Source: Meghimatium bilineatum (lineage: Eukaryota > Mollusca > Gastropoda > Stylommatophora > Philomycidae). From it: DNA of 64,000 bases. This document shows, one piece after another, positions 22,036 to 34,870 of the stretch. How positions within the stretch are numbered: the first letter of the stretch is position 1; the number at the start of each line of letters is the position of its first letter. The position numbers and the translations under genes were made by a program. The notes under the pieces were generated by a model, which saw only the letters and a program-made list of their open reading frames with translations, was not told where the DNA came from and did no database searches. The stretch lies in NCBI GenBank assembly GCA_034231615.1, contig CM067304.1:16543944-16607943 (forward strand), written 5' to 3'.

Positions 22036-22440
22036 GAGGCTTGGTGTGGTTTTTAAAAAAAATTATTAATGTAACACATAAATATCATATTAGTTTAAAC
22101 ATTCAACAAGTTATTTTGTAATGTAGCGTCGCCTTCTTCTATTTTTCCTACCACTTAGCCAAAGTCAGGATTTTAGAAATTGGTTGGAGTTCGCGAATAT
22201 AGTTAAAGCACCTCGGGCGAACTTACGACAACTCCAGTAAGAGCCCGTTAGAATCGTGAGAATACACTGAGAACTTAATTTAACACAATAGAGAGTCCAC
22301 TGGGTGAGCGTAGCAGCCGAAAATGGTTATTTTCGTTGGCATGAAACATACTATCTAGGTAAATTACAAAAACGATAAAGTAAACCGTGTAAAGTAGTAC
22401 AGTTATTATAAATTGCAGTATGTTTCAAAGTATACAAACA
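22036..22440. other. Unique loop of the foldback element
   Basis: About 400 bases without a mirrored partner, somewhat less AT-rich around 22,120-22,330. No ORF of note: there is no room for a transposase. Confidence 0.7.
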
Positions 22441-25400
22441 GAGGTGCTCAAAAGATGTATGAAATTAGTTAGAAACTGCTGACATGTGAATTATATATTC
22501 TAATGCAGAAAACTGACAGAACATAAAGTTATCTACATGGGAATGTATGTTAGAATATGCGTCCTGGTGTTAAGAAAATTAGTGAAACAGTGCCTTGTGA
22601 GTATATTAAAGAGACAACTTGTGAGTTTGGACATATGGAAAAGTGCTAAAAGTGTTTGATTTGTTGTGGAAATCGATAAACGTTATTGATCCATAACCAC
22701 AACTATATGAAAAAGCTGTGTGAAGTTAGTGAGAGAGTGTTAGAATATGATCTGGTATGGCGAATTAACTTAAAAACGTATACACATGAAATTTAATCTA
22801 TAGCAATATGGGGACAGGAATTCTGGTGTTAGGGAAAAGTAGTGTGCTGTATGTCTGTGAGTACAGAAAAGAGTCAACTACTGACTTTAATCATGCGGAA
22901 AATTATTTAACGTGTGTTGACTAGTTAAAAGCAGTAAGCGCTGAGAGTTTGTAAACAGAAGAATATTTTATTGTGTATGAAATTAGTAAGAAAGTGTTGC
23001 AATGTGATTTGCTATGACCTGATAATTTAGAAACTTAATCAAACATCCAGCCTGATACATGGAAACGTGTCAATATGGACCCTGGTCGTAGAAAATCGAT
23101 AAAACGTGACGTTTGACATATGGCGATATGAGTCATGTTGTTCGAGAAGAGTAGTGAAATGTGCCTCTGTTAGTAAAAAACAGCGGCAATCCGTGACTTT
23201 GACCATATCCAAAAGTGATGGAAGTGGTTTTAACAGCTGCGAAAAGTGTTAAAAATCTCATTCTATAAACAGAAGCCTATAACAATGATATATGAATTTA
23301 GTGATAAAGTGCGGAAATGGGCTTTGGTATGCTCTGATAATTCAGATAACCGATAAAACATGAGGTTACCATATGGAAACATAATAAACATGGTAACATA
23401 AGACATGATGGTAAAGAAAGTAGTGAAGTGTACACATGTAAGTATAGAAAAGCGGCAAACCATGACTTTGCTCATATAAAAAATGGCTAAATAAGGTTTG
23501 CCTAGCAGTGGAAATTGATAAATGAAGACGTCCCACACATAAAAACATGTAAAACGATGTATGAAGTTAGTGGGAAAAATACTAAAATGTGCCCGTGAAA
23601 GTATAAAACAGAGACAAATAGTGTTTTTGATCATATGGAAAAAAATCTAAAAGTATATGGCTAATTGTGAGACGTGATAAATGATGAAATACCACAAATA
23701 AAAAACATGTTAAAGGCATTATGGTGTTTGTGAGAAAGTGCTGAAATGTGCTTTCATATGACCTGATAATTTTAAAAAACTACTAAAACATGAAGTTTGC
23801 CAAACGGAAACATGGTAATATGAACCCTGCTAGAACATAAAAGTAATGAAATGCGCGACTGTAAGTATAGAAAAGAGCCAATTGCTGCCTTTGATCATAT
23901 CGAAAAGTGCTAAAATATGTTGCAAAGTTGTGTGAAAAGTGATAAATGATGTCGCTCCACTTGGAAAAATTGTCGAATACGGTATGGAGTTAGGGAGAAT
24001 GTTGTTGAAAAATTGTTTCGTGTGGTATGTTAATTTAGAAATCTAAAGAAACATGAAGTTTGCCATATGGATATTTGTTAATTCAAAAGGTGTTTGTGCA
24101 TAAATATAGTGGTATTCTCACCTGTAAGTATAGACACGAACAAAATGCTGTCTTTGAGCATATCGAAAAGTGCAAAAAGTAGTTTGTCTAGTTGCGAAAA
24201 GTGATAAATGATGTAAGTATACAAATAAATACAATGCAAATGAATTAGGCCGTTAGTAAAAATAAGTGCTGTCATCTAATTTCGTATGGCTTGATAATTT
24301 AGAAATCTGATAAAACAAGAAAATGTGTCCACTGGAAAAGTGATAGAATTCGGTTGCCTAGTTGTGAGAAGTGATAACTGACGAAGATTCACAAATTAAA
24401 AAAAGAGAAACTTGTCAAATGCACTATGTTGTTAGTGAGAAAGTTCTGACTACGTGGTTTCGTGTGCGATGATAGTTTATAGAACTGATAAAACATAAAG
24501 TTTGCCGTATCCAAAAGTGTTAAAAGCCGATTCCTAGTTGTGAAAAGTGATAACTGGCGACGATCCATAAGTAAAAAAATTGTCAAATGCATTATGACGT
24601 TAGTGAGAGAGTGATGAATGGCCTGTTTATTTAGAAAACTGATAAAAACATAACGAAAATCACTAAACAGGACTTTCTTAGTTTTTAGAAAGTGGTTTTG
24701 TATGACCTGATAATTTTGACAACTGATAAAATATGACGTTACTATATTGAAGTATGGTGATTTGAGCCGTGTTGGCATATAAAAGTCGTAAAATGCGCCC
24801 TGTAAGAATAGAAAAGCGACATTTAGTGCCTTTTATCATTTCGAAAACTGCTAAAAGCAGTTTGTCTAGTTGTGAGAGTGATAAATTATGGTGTTCCCAA
24901 AAAAATAAGTCAAACATGCTATGATATTAGTGCGAAAAGGGTGAAATGTGGTTTCGTCTGGCATGCTAATATAGAAAATTGACAAACATAACATTTACGC
25001 TATGGAAAAATGTTAATATGAGCCCTGCTGTTAAATAAATATAGCTTAAAACACAGAGAGAACGTTATTGAAGGGACGACTGAGGGCATAGTTAAAGACC
25101 CTAGTGAGAACATACTAAGAATATATTAAACATGGTATAATGTGATAGAAGCTAGTGCGAATATAATGAAAACATTTTGTTATATGAGGTATTTTAACTG
25201 AACGAACGTTCTCACGCCGCAAGGTTTTTTTCAGGTTTTGTACTACTATTTATTTGATAAATAACCATAACATTTCCACGTATTAAAAACAGTGTTATTT
25301 TCCTTGACAATCGGGTGATTTCTGTCTGGGTGATAAGATCGGCTGAGTTCGTGGAATTTATTTACTGCTTTATCAGTTGTTAATGGGTGTCAGCTGTCAA

Positions 25401-25960
25401 TAGTGGTCAGGTATTAACTATGTTTAGAATGGCTTGCGGTTTCATGTATGAAATATAGCTAGTTAGAATAATACAAAAATAGTGTACGCTATTGAACTTA
25501 TAAAATTAAAGTAATACTACATTCGACTTATATATATATATATGTGTATATATATATATACAAAAAAGACCATGTTGGCATGTTTGGTTAATGACACAAC
25601 GCGTCGGTATTATCCGATGTTGACCGGGTTCACACCAACAGATAACCAGTGAAAAGGTTTCAATAAAAATCCCAACATAACACCCTTTGTATGACTCGTT
25701 TATTGCTATTTGTGTTTTATATTATAAGGATAAATAACAGGGCGCGAGAGGCGTGACCATTGCACGACCTCTCCGTACCCAGTATTTTGTTATTTGGGCT
25801 ATATATTATTCAGATAGATAACATGGTGCTGCAGGGCACGACCTCTACACGACATCTCTGTACATAGTTTTTTTTCTTTGGGCTATATAATCTCACTCGT
25901 CTCACACGGGTGATGACCCTCATCCTCGACTCAGTATACTACAATAGTACTATTCACGTA
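22441..25960 (-). repeat. Foldback element, right arm
   Basis: About 3.5 kb. Roughly nine inner subrepeats of 170-310 bases, each with GAAAAGTGATAAATGATG, TGATAATTTAGAAACTGATA, AAACATGAAGTTTGCCATAT and GTAAGTATAGAAAAG blocks, are followed outward by the conserved 250-base block (25,215-25,465), (TA)n at about 25,530, TGACCGGGTTCACACC and two to three ~95-base outer subrepeats to about 25,905. The mirror-image open frames on both strands are low-complexity repeat products, not genes. Confidence 0.88.
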
Positions 25961-26037
25961 TTGCAAGACTTACAAATTACCTCACACTATTACACATTTA
26001 GCAAATACACGAACTTATCATTCACGTATTCTAATAC

Positions 26038-26247
26038 TTACACTCTGTTCTCTTGAGTACATAGCATTCCTTGTTTCCACCCTTCCGTCCAATCGAATAT
26101 AACCATTTTAGTACACTTGTCACCTTTCCTACAGCAAACCGGCTTTTTTTCACAGTCGTCATCTAACTCTGAGCAAGGTGGTGGTGTCTGGAAATATGCA
26201 GCGACTAGACACATTAATATTAACATGAAAGGTATTTCTGACTTCAT
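26038..26247 (-). CDS. Small secreted cysteine-rich peptide, C-C-CC-C-C pattern
   Basis: A 69-codon frame that looks whole, just outside the foldback right arm. Residues 2-20 form a hydrophobic signal peptide (core PFMLILMCLVAAYF). The mature part has cysteines at 25, 32, 38, 39, 45 and 63, the order C-C-CC-C-C used by inhibitor cystine knots and by gastropod O-type peptides, with loops of 6, 5, 0, 5 and 17 residues. The last loop is longer than usual. No dibasic propeptide is evident. A GTAAGT overlaps the stop codon (26,036-26,041), so the frame could instead be an exon spliced onward. The role is unknown: defence, signalling and venom-type peptides share this fold. No sequence identity to a named family is claimed. 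Confidence 0.55.
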   Translation of the reverse strand: MKSEIPFMLILMCLVAAYFQTPPPCSELDDDCEKKPVCCRKGDKCTKMVIFDWTEGWKQGMLCTQENRV

Positions 26248-26299
26248 ATTTTAAATTATATTTTCTAGTATTAGTGCGACAAATATTTGATACATTAAA

Positions 26300-26345
26300 A
26301 TCATCGTAAGTGCTGAAGACGGATGTGTCGAGACATTTCTACAAA
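26300..26345 (+). mobile_element. Fragment of the SINE-like repeat
   Basis: GTGCTGAAGACGGATGTGTC is the core seen at 61,383-61,402. Confidence 0.5.
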
Positions 26346-26589
26346 TAAAACGGTGAATAAACGTATTTAATTTTCTCTAGGCTAGATCCTGTTTGAAATC
26401 TATTGTTCTGCTGGAAGTCAGTCCCAGTGGAAGCATGAGAATTAACGTTAAATCAGAAGAAGATGTTATAGGAAAAGGTTTATTTGGTTTCATATTCGCG
26501 ATAATATTTTGTAATATTGGTTATCATAATGTCAGTGTCATATACTTATCATATAGACAAACACCAAATAAATCTAACATAAATGCAAC

Positions 26590-27000
26590 ATAGCACACGT
26601 TGGAGATATGTCTAGATCTAAGGAGATATGTCTCCAATTTTTTTTTAAACAAACATGTGAACATTAACACCAAAATCGCACTATATAAGACGATCACTAT
26701 GCTAACAATGCCAAACGTGGATACTAACAACAATAGAGAAAATAAAATTTGTTACAACGGAAGTGACTTGTCTACACAAAATTCCATTATATACTTCCGC
26801 CCAGAAAGCATTGATATACAGACACGATAGATACAAAGCAAACAATAGACCATGCAAAAGATGGATTACAGAAATAAAAAAGTTAACGAAAGCAAACATA
26901 TAAGAAGCTCACAAAAATCTCTCCAGAGAACTCATCTACCCATAGCCCAACGCTTCAAGGTTTAAAGTAGTATAACGCGTTTCGCTTTAACGACAGAAAG
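26590..27000 (+). mobile_element. Decayed LINE fragment
   Basis: The plus strand reads NKHVNINTKIALYKTI, the block just before the YGSE-W motif in many LINEs. Further right is RPCKRWITEIKKLTKAN and then a LSRELIYP-like end. Broken in several places. Confidence 0.6.
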
Positions 27001-27329
27001 AAGAAAAAGTGTTCATATCTGTCCACATGCTTCCGTCTAGGATCCCTCCTATTGTTTGTGCCCTGTGTGGTTAGTTATTATTTATGTCAACAGATTACGG
27101 TTTCCTGTACTGTCAATCATTTGCTATAGACCATACCGCGTGGAGTTAGTTATCATGTCTATCCACAGTCCTCTCTCTAACATTGTAAATAATGTATTAT
27201 ATTTGTGATGCACGAGTGGCATGTATATGTGTGACATAGTATCTGGTCGTATGTGAGCCTGGAGGTGGAGATGGCAGTTACGAAACTATCTCTAGCTGTA
27301 AGTTTGACTTCTACGTTGTCTCTAGTTCT
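27001..27329. other. Intergenic DNA left of copy B
   Basis: No gene is recognised. The last ~40 bases carry the 33-base TCTCTAGTTCTT unit, so the duplication boundary sits in that array. Confidence 0.5.
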
Positions 27330-28787
27330 TGGCTCACTAACCTTTACTCATTAGTTCTTATAAGTCTGACGAAACTTTATTCATAGTTAATGTAAGTCTG
27401 ATTACACCTTATCTTTATTTCTTGTTGGACTAGTGTGATGTCACACTGTTCCCTGTAAACCAGCCATTACACTGAAAAGGGAAATATCTTACTAATTGAT
27501 GCTAGAAACTAAAACCGCACTGGTTTCGTAACATTCGGTCGTGCTGAGATTGTCAGATGATCAGAAATTGGAGTCAATTAATGTATTATAATCTTGCCGT
27601 CGCCTTGTTGAAAGACATTCCTGAATGAAAAAGTGAAACGGTAGGCATTTGGACGAAATAGGAGATGGATTAAGCAATCGGTGTCAAGAAAACCGGGATC
27701 CTAGGGAAATAGTAGACGACTGTCTATTGTGAGGTGTGAAACGAAACCCGCACTGGTCGTAGTACAGTCTTGCCGAGTATTACAGAATGTGTGCCAAGAC
27801 TTAGTGAAACCTTCAGATTTGACGGACATATAGATAAAGGGTCGCCCCAGAATCAAATTGACAGAAGATGGCAATTTTGTATCCGTGCTGTGAGCAGATA
27901 TGCTAGAGCCAGACGAATGGGATGTTTTGACTCAAAAGCGGGTGCGGGCTATCTTTCAACATTAAATGGGATGTTGATACTTCACTTGAAATCAGTAAGG
28001 TCAGCAGGTCAGTCGACTCGGAGGCCTGTAGTCGGGCAGTCAGTCAGGGTCCTAGAGCAGGCCAGTTAGAGGAACTTAGAGAGTCCAGAGTTGGGATTGT
28101 GAGACCAGGTGCTGTGCCATACAGCCGAACAGACTCGTCGTTTGAGACGTGGTCTTAGTTCGGTTGGAGACCCGTAGCAAGAGGGACTTGTTATGACCCC
28201 CAGAGGTGCACTGAGGCACTAAGGATTGGACCTGACAGAAAGCAATGTCCAGAGTTATGACATAGAGCAAATAGTCGGAGTCCCTGGATAAAGTCAGAGA
28301 TCGCAGTTTCCGAAAGTGCTAGAAGATCGAAGCGTGATAGCTGCCAGATCTAGATAGAGTCTATATAATATACAGTAGAATATTGTTATATGCAGTTTCC
28401 GATGTATAACTTACAATGCACGAGATACCAGGGCAGATTATTGTTATTGCCAACGTAATATTGTAACTTGTAAATAAACTATTGTGTTATGCTTAGAGTA
28501 AATAGTTGGACCTTCTATGTTATCACATTGAAATAATGTACTACTGTCCGTTGAGGACAAACTGTCACACCACAGATGTTAATGAACGGCTACAGATAGT
28601 GACACCTTCTGGTCCCTATATGTCCGTATCAGTTGCTGATACAACACACGCCAAGAGAGAAGAAAGCTAACGACATAGGATCCTGATCCTGGCACCAGAG
28701 AACAGAAACTTATTGTTCTAATGTATCTGACGAATAACTCGTTACTGATAGACTAACCGGTTACTGATACATTGCAACTGAACTTTA

Positions 28788-29172
28788 GTCTCTAGCTGCT
28801 GAAAGTCTCACTAAACTTTCTCTGTGGTTGTTAAAAGTCGGACTAAACTTTGTCTCTAGTTCTTGAAAGTCTGACTAAACTTTATCTCTAATTTTTCTAA
28901 GTCTTATTTTACTATGTCTGTAGTTCTTGTGTAAGTCTGATTAAACTTTATTTCTAATTCTTGTAAATCTGACTAAGCTTTAACTCTAGTTTGTGTAGTC
29001 TGACTAAACTTTATCTCTAATTTTTCTAAGTCTTATTGTACTATGTCTCTAGTTCTTGTACGTCTGATTAAACTTTATCTCTAATTCTTGTAAATCTGAC
29101 TAAGCTTTAACTCTAGTTTGTGTAGTCTGACTAAACTTTATCTCTAGTTTTTGTAAGTCTGACTAAACTTTG
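28788..29172. repeat. Degenerate ~33-base array (copy B)
   Basis: Counterpart of 1,634-1,966 with one or two extra units and different unit order at the right, so unit exchange has occurred since duplication. Confidence 0.8.
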
Positions 29173-30028
29173 TCTGTTTTGTTTGATAGTCAATGTTTGA
29201 TGCGTCCCACTTATGACATATTTAACAAAAGGGAACATGATATCTTGTACAAAGCATGCTGAAACTACATTAACTTAATAGCTAGACCAGACAACGTTTA
29301 AAAGAGTCAAATATATTGAATTTCTTTCACTGAAGCGACTTACTGGAGCTGGTGATGGAGACGATGGACATGGTTCCACAGGCATAAGTAATATAATTAC
29401 CACAATCAACTGCAATATTAACGCCATCCTCTCGACAACAGCGGAATCCAATTATTTGTGTAATTTTCTGAAAGTGTTAGAAAACAACATTTAATATGGC
29501 AGCAGAATAATGAATCTTGAATTTCATAAATGCAACAACATGGACCACAGTTCTTGTTATAAACGTAATAAGTTGACAAAATTTCTTCCTATACATGAAA
29601 TACGAAATACATGGACCACAGTTCTTCTTCTGTATTTCTTGAACTTATGTTCTTTAAAATGAAGTAGTTCGGCAAATTAAACACGTTTAACATGTTTTAT
29701 AGCTTCAGTGCGACATTTATTTTGTTTGATCTGACACAACCGGATGTAGTATGAGATTTTAAATCAAGAGAAATCATATTAGTTAACTTGATTCTGTGAA
29801 CTTCTTTGACCAGCAACATGTCTCCCGGGATTCGAGTCAAATAGAAGGACAAGAAACAGTTGAAGTGTATCTCTATAGAGAGCTGCTATTTATCATGTTT
29901 TATTAGCTCCCTCAAATAACGCCAATCGTATCAATCGTGCGCTGGTGACGATCTTATTTTGAATCACTACCCAATTCGATCGAGCCATGTGTATGAAGCA
30001 GACCCGCTAACCCTAACTGTCTTTATGA

Positions 30029-30597
30029 AGCTGGTCTACTAAGAACTCTATCACCACTCTGTGTTTATGAAGCGGTCTCACTAAAAGCTCTATGACCGCG
30101 CTTGATTATCAAGCGGGCCAATAATAACTCTATCACCGCCCTTGATTATCAAGCGGGCCAATAATAACTCTATCTCCGCGCTTATTTATAAAGCGGGCCC
30201 ACTAATAACTCTATCACCGCACTTGTTTATGAAGCGGACCCACTAATAACTCTATCACCGCGCTTGTTTATGAAGCGGACCCACTAATAACTCTATTACC
30301 GCGCTTGTTTATGAAGCGGACCCACTAATAACTCTATCACAGCGCTTGTTTATGATCGGTCCCATTAATAACTATATCACTGCGCTCGTTTATGAGCGGT
30401 CCCATTAATAACTCTATCACTGCGCTTGTTTATGAAGCGGACCCACTAATAACTCTATCACCGCGCTTGTTTATGAAGCGGGCCTAATAAGAACTCCATC
30501 ACTGCGCTCGTTTATGATCGGTCCCAATAATAACTCTATCACTGCGCTCGTTTATGAGCGGTCCCATTAATAACTCTAAGACAGAGCTATGTTAAGG
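30029..30597. repeat. 41-base minisatellite, long form (copy B)
   Basis: About fourteen units of ACTAATAACTCTATCACCGC plus GCTTGTTTATGAAGCGGACC plus C, with variants TGAGCGGTCCC and TCAAGCGGGCC. Copy A has only two to three. Confidence 0.93.
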
Positions 30598-30939
30598 AAC
30601 CGAGCCCACAAACAATTCTATCTTCGAGCCGACAGGATAGAATGAATACATTGTACGAATGTTTTTAAATGTTTTAAATGGTATTAAATACATTTACAAT
30701 TGTTTTCAATTTAATAGGAAGCTTTCCAGACGATAGTTTTTATTGTTTTCCTATACGAAATATATTCTATGATCCATGGCCATGATGGATGTACCACACA
30801 AGAACAATCTGAGCAACAAAGAGTATTCCACGATATGTACAAGGAATCACATGCCAACTTGTACCATCCTGTGCTGTTGTGTATCTTCTAAATTGTGCGA
30901 TCATTGAACTAACTGCTATCACTTTCCTTTTTGTCTCTA

Positions 30940-31206
30940 TCATGCAATAAGATTCATGGCATCATTTTCCCATGACTCATTATCAATGCCTGTGTCATGC
31001 ATATCACGTTTGCATGTCTTTGTGCCGAAGTAGAGGTCGACCCTGAGATCTTTTCTCATACTGTAATTCTCTATAAAATAGATACTTCGCCATTCTTCCA
31101 ACTTCGATTCTTCTAGTGTTTCCCAGCCATCTGAGACTACGCAAACTGATAACACAGAAATACTTTGGTATTGCTTGTTCTTTCCAATGCATCAAGGTTT
31201 TGTCCT
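30940..31206 (-). mobile_element. LINE C-terminal fragment (copy B)
   Basis: Counterpart of 3,279-3,545, with the same broken frames. The copy B reading KRSQGRPLLRHKDMQT is closer to the usual KRxxGRPxxRYKD motif than copy A. Confidence 0.7.
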
Positions 31207-31744
31207 ACAACGTAACTCCACGAATTCTACGTGGGCACATCATGTGAAAGTTGTTTAACTGCACGTTTAAATGCACGTATCTACTGGTGCATATGGGTTG
31301 TCCATGTTTCACTGTCGTAGGAGAGGATGACCAGAAATTTATGCAATTGTATTTCCATTATTTCCTTATGCAATTTATTTACCGATTTTAACCTAGCTCC
31401 AAGCACCAATTGAAGCAGACAGGCTGATCAAGACCTTTTGGCCGTGGAGTGCCCAGCTTGAGACCGGCTTCAGTTGATTAATGAGCCCAAATGTGTCTCA
31501 TACTGTGTGAAATCTTATACGACCATCATCTCTCCCTGATACAAGAAAGATCCGATAGCAGTAACAAATTATGTCCAACCACCATGTGATAGCAACCCCA
31601 TCTATCCATAAATCATGCAATAGCAGCCCCATCATTACAACCACCTGCAATATTAACCCCATCAGTCTAACCACCATACAATAGCAGTCAGTTCCCCTAG
31701 TATATGACAACCCAATATCGCGAGTATTTTCTCTAGTGGACGAC
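31207..31744. other. Intergenic DNA with the ~30-base repeat
   Basis: Counterpart of 3,546-4,084, including the CAACCCCATCA units at 31,575-31,690. No gene. Confidence 0.5.
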
Positions 31745-32666
31745 TACGTCTCTTTACGAGTAAATGTCCACGTCTCTATACTATTGGAAGCCGACTCTAT
31801 ACATTTGAAAACCTACGTCTCTATTTTATTTGAAGCCCACGTCTCAATACTATTGGAAAGCCCACGTCCATATTATTGGAAGCCCACGTCCATATTATTG
31901 GAAGCCCACGTCCCTATTTTCGGAATCCACGTCTACAATATTGGAAGCCCATGTCTCAATACTATTGGAAGCCCACGTATACACTTTTGGAAGCCCACGT
32001 CCATATTATTAGAAGCCCACGTATACACTTTTGGAAGCCCACGTCTATACTATTGGAAGCCCACGTCTCAATACTATTGGAAGCTCACGTCTACACTATT
32101 GAAAACCCACGTCTCAATACTATTAAAAGCCCACGTCTTAATACTATTGGAAGCCCACGTGCATATTTTTGGAAGCCCACGTCTACACTATTGGAAGCAC
32201 ACGTCTACACTATTGGAAGCCCACGTCTACACTATTGGAAGCCCACGTCTACACTATTGGAAGCCACGTCTACACTATTGGAAGCCCACGTCTACACTAT
32301 TGGAAGCTCACGTCTACACTATAGGAAACCCACGTCTCAATACTATTAAAAGCCCACGTCTCAATACTATTGGAAGCCTACGTGCATATTTTTGGAAGCC
32401 CACGTCTACACTATTGGAAGCCCACGTCTACACTATTGGAAGCCCACGTCTACACTATTGGAAGCCCACGTCTACACTATTGGAAGCTCACGTCTACACT
32501 ATAGGAAACCCACGTCTCAATACTATTAAAAGCCCACGTCTCAATACTATTGGAAGCCCACGTGCATATTTTTGGAAGCCCACGTCTACACTATTGGAAG
32601 CCCACGTCTACACTATTGGAAGCCCACGTCTACACTATTGGAAGCCCACGTCTACACTATTGGAAT
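31745..32666. repeat. 22/24-base minisatellite, uninterrupted (copy B)
   Basis: Same array as 4,085-7,262 but without the LINE, so it is the empty-site allele. A ~180-base block (a GTCTCAATACTATTAAAAGC variant followed by uniform 22-base units) occurs twice here, a local higher-order repeat. Confidence 0.95.
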
Positions 32667-33364
32667 TCCAAGTCTCTTTACAAGTGAAATAAAGCTAGGA
32701 AGTCTCTTTATCTGACGTATTCTACGTATACTCCTTCCGTTCTGGAGACTGTTTCTCAGAGCATTGAAAACCACTGAGAGTTGGTGTTTTCTGTTGTACA
32801 CCATTGGAAGCTGGGGTTTTCTTGGTATAAAGTAAAGCTTTGGTGAAACCTTTCAATTATGGAAAACTATACGAGAGTCTTAATGCTCATAATTCCTGGG
32901 AAGCAAAAGGTAAAGTTGTGAAGTAGAGTCATTGCACACGGTTTACCATAACTGTCTAGTCAATGGTTGAGCAGAAATGCCTGATTAGTCGCCTGACGCA
33001 CTTGCTCTTTAGCGACATTCTCAGAGCATGAATTATTGTACCCTTCTTCTTGTTGACTTTGAGTAAGTATTATTTCCAACCACGAACAATGAATGGATTC
33101 AAAACTCATCTTTTCTAGTGAGCGGGTGAACGACTTAACTTTACACAACCACGGCTCCTGTGGATTCAAACAAACCAAGAAACCAGTATGTGTGACTGCC
33201 AAAGAAGACTTTATTTAGAACATGATACTCCCAATATAAGAAAACAATTTACTTGACTGGAATTTTAATTTGTTAACTTCTTCATGTTCGGAAATAAATC
33301 TTTCTGCCTTCATTCAATCAAACACAATCATTCAGCCAAGTCCTTAGAAACATAGAATGTTTAG
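32667..33364. other. Intergenic DNA (copy B)
   Basis: Counterpart of 7,263-7,984. No gene. Confidence 0.5.
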
Positions 33365-33590
33365 AAATCCCTCTAGTGCAAATGTCACGGACAAGGATTT
33401 TCCATTTGTCTCTGTCTTTGTATATGTTCTAAACTGCTGCCCATGTGATTCTCATGTATGTCAGGTCTTTCATGTTCTCTCCACGTCTCCTGTTGTAGTC
33501 GCAGAAGCTTATCTCGTATAATAGTAAACACACAAAGTTGAGGCAAACAACCATGTCTACGTTGTTTTATCGCTGCCAAAAAGTGGTCCT
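33365..33590 (-). mobile_element. Probable LINE C-terminal fragment (copy B)
   Basis: Counterpart of 7,985-8,215. Confidence 0.5.
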
Positions 33591-34065
33591 TGTTAATCTG
33601 AATGTTTATTTATCTGTTGCAGGAAAAATACATTGTCTTTTTTCAATATAACTAACTATTAGCAAACGCCTGTGGCACTTGTATTCAAAAACCTCAATAA
33701 TTCTTGAATATCTGACAGTATACGAGTTTTTTATAATATAGAACAGAACAAAAAGTACGACATAAACTACAGACATTTGTGAAGAACTCTTCAAGTAGAA
33801 ACGCGGAATAACCCAAAGAATGTACCCCACTTTGATAGAAGGCTTCTTCTCGGAGCATTGCATAATGCTGAGTGTTGGAATGTTCTGGGTATAACATAAA
33901 GCTATTGACAAATAACCACCACTGGAAGTATGTTCGAATAGCTTGTAATTTTTGCAAATTGGAAAAAAAAAACAATAAACGATACAACGATATGCAGTAG
34001 CATACTAATAGATTAAAAACTTACCAGATAACTGTATAGTGTCGTTGAAGTATGCAACAATTACC

Positions 34066-34870
34066 AAACAATGGATACGTTAGTGATATCGCTTCCTAAG
34101 AAAGGCAACCTAAAACTATGCAAGAATTACAGAATTATTTGTCTAAACACAAATTCTAGAAAGATGATGCTAAAGATAAGTCTGAACAAAATAAGAGCTA
34201 AATCAGAGGAAATATTAGCAGAAAAGCAGTCTCGTTTCCATAAAAACACAATTACCACAGAACAGATTAATTTAACCTAAAATATTGAAATAAAGCATTT
34301 ACAACATTAACGTGCTTTTAATTCTAATTTCATTGATTTTTTACAAAGGCATTTAGTCAATAACTTCGACACAAACATCACAGAAGTTATTTTACTCTGT
34401 ATAAAAATTCAAGCGGTGATATTTTTATAAATAATGCCATTGGTGAATTTGTCGACGAATAAAGGAGTGCGTCAGGGTTGCATACTTTCCATATTACATT
34501 TTAAGATGTATCTTGAATATATAATGTAGGAGACATTACACGATCTCCAGACATCAATAATCATTGACGGTAGATCACTTTGTAACTTTCATTGTGCCAA
34601 TGATATCGATCTCTTGACTGGTTCCGAATCTGAACTCCAGGAACTCAGCTCAAAGTTAGAAGACTTTAGTCGGAAATATGGCATAGAAATTTGCATTGAT
34701 AAAAGCAAGATACTGGTGACTTATGCTACCAAGCAGGATCTGACGAATATCCAGTTAAACTTCCACAAATTAAGGAAGACACCACCTTTAAATATCACAA
34801 GAGACTGGTGACTTATGCTACCAAGCAGGATCTGACGAATATCCAGTTAAACTTCCACAAATATTAAAAG
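34066..34870 (+). mobile_element. Decayed LINE reverse-transcriptase fragment (copy B)
   Basis: Counterpart of 9,168-9,960 with slightly better reading in the first block (MDTLVISLPKKGNLKLCKNY, then a long KIRAKSEEILAEKQSRF stretch). The active-site Asp pair is lost in the same way (CANDID), so it was already dead before the duplication. Confidence 0.85.

Larger units (their letters stand above)
19840..25960. mobile_element. Large foldback-type transposon with tandemly repeated inverted arms
   Basis: The two ends are inverted copies of each other over kilobases. Left GAGACGAGTGAGGTTTTATA at about 19,878 mirrors right TATAATCTCACTCGTCTC at about 25,890. GGGTGTTATGTTGG, TGTGAACCCGGT, the TA-rich block, GTCGAATGTAGTATTA, AATTCCACGAACTCAGCCGA and GGTCTTCAACTATG on the left all have reverse-complement partners on the right, in mirrored order. 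Long arms of tandem subrepeats around a unique middle are the defining plan of foldback elements (Drosophila FB, Galileo, sea urchin TU). No transposase is visible, so it is probably non-autonomous. The outer limits are known to perhaps 30 bases, and no clear target duplication is read. Confidence 0.9.

Noticed and set aside
21416-24917. Short ORFs with phrases like FITFSQ and LSSHTKP on both strands
   Set aside because: Mirror-image products of the AT-rich subrepeats of the foldback arms.
31736-32692. Long plus-strand ORF (318 codons) rich in the GSPRLHYWKPTSTLLEAHV phrase, with shorter ones at 4,082-4,495 and 6,587-7,309
   Set aside because: It is the 22/24-base minisatellite read through. 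All three plus frames are open because the unit has no stops, and frames rotate as 22 is not a multiple of three.
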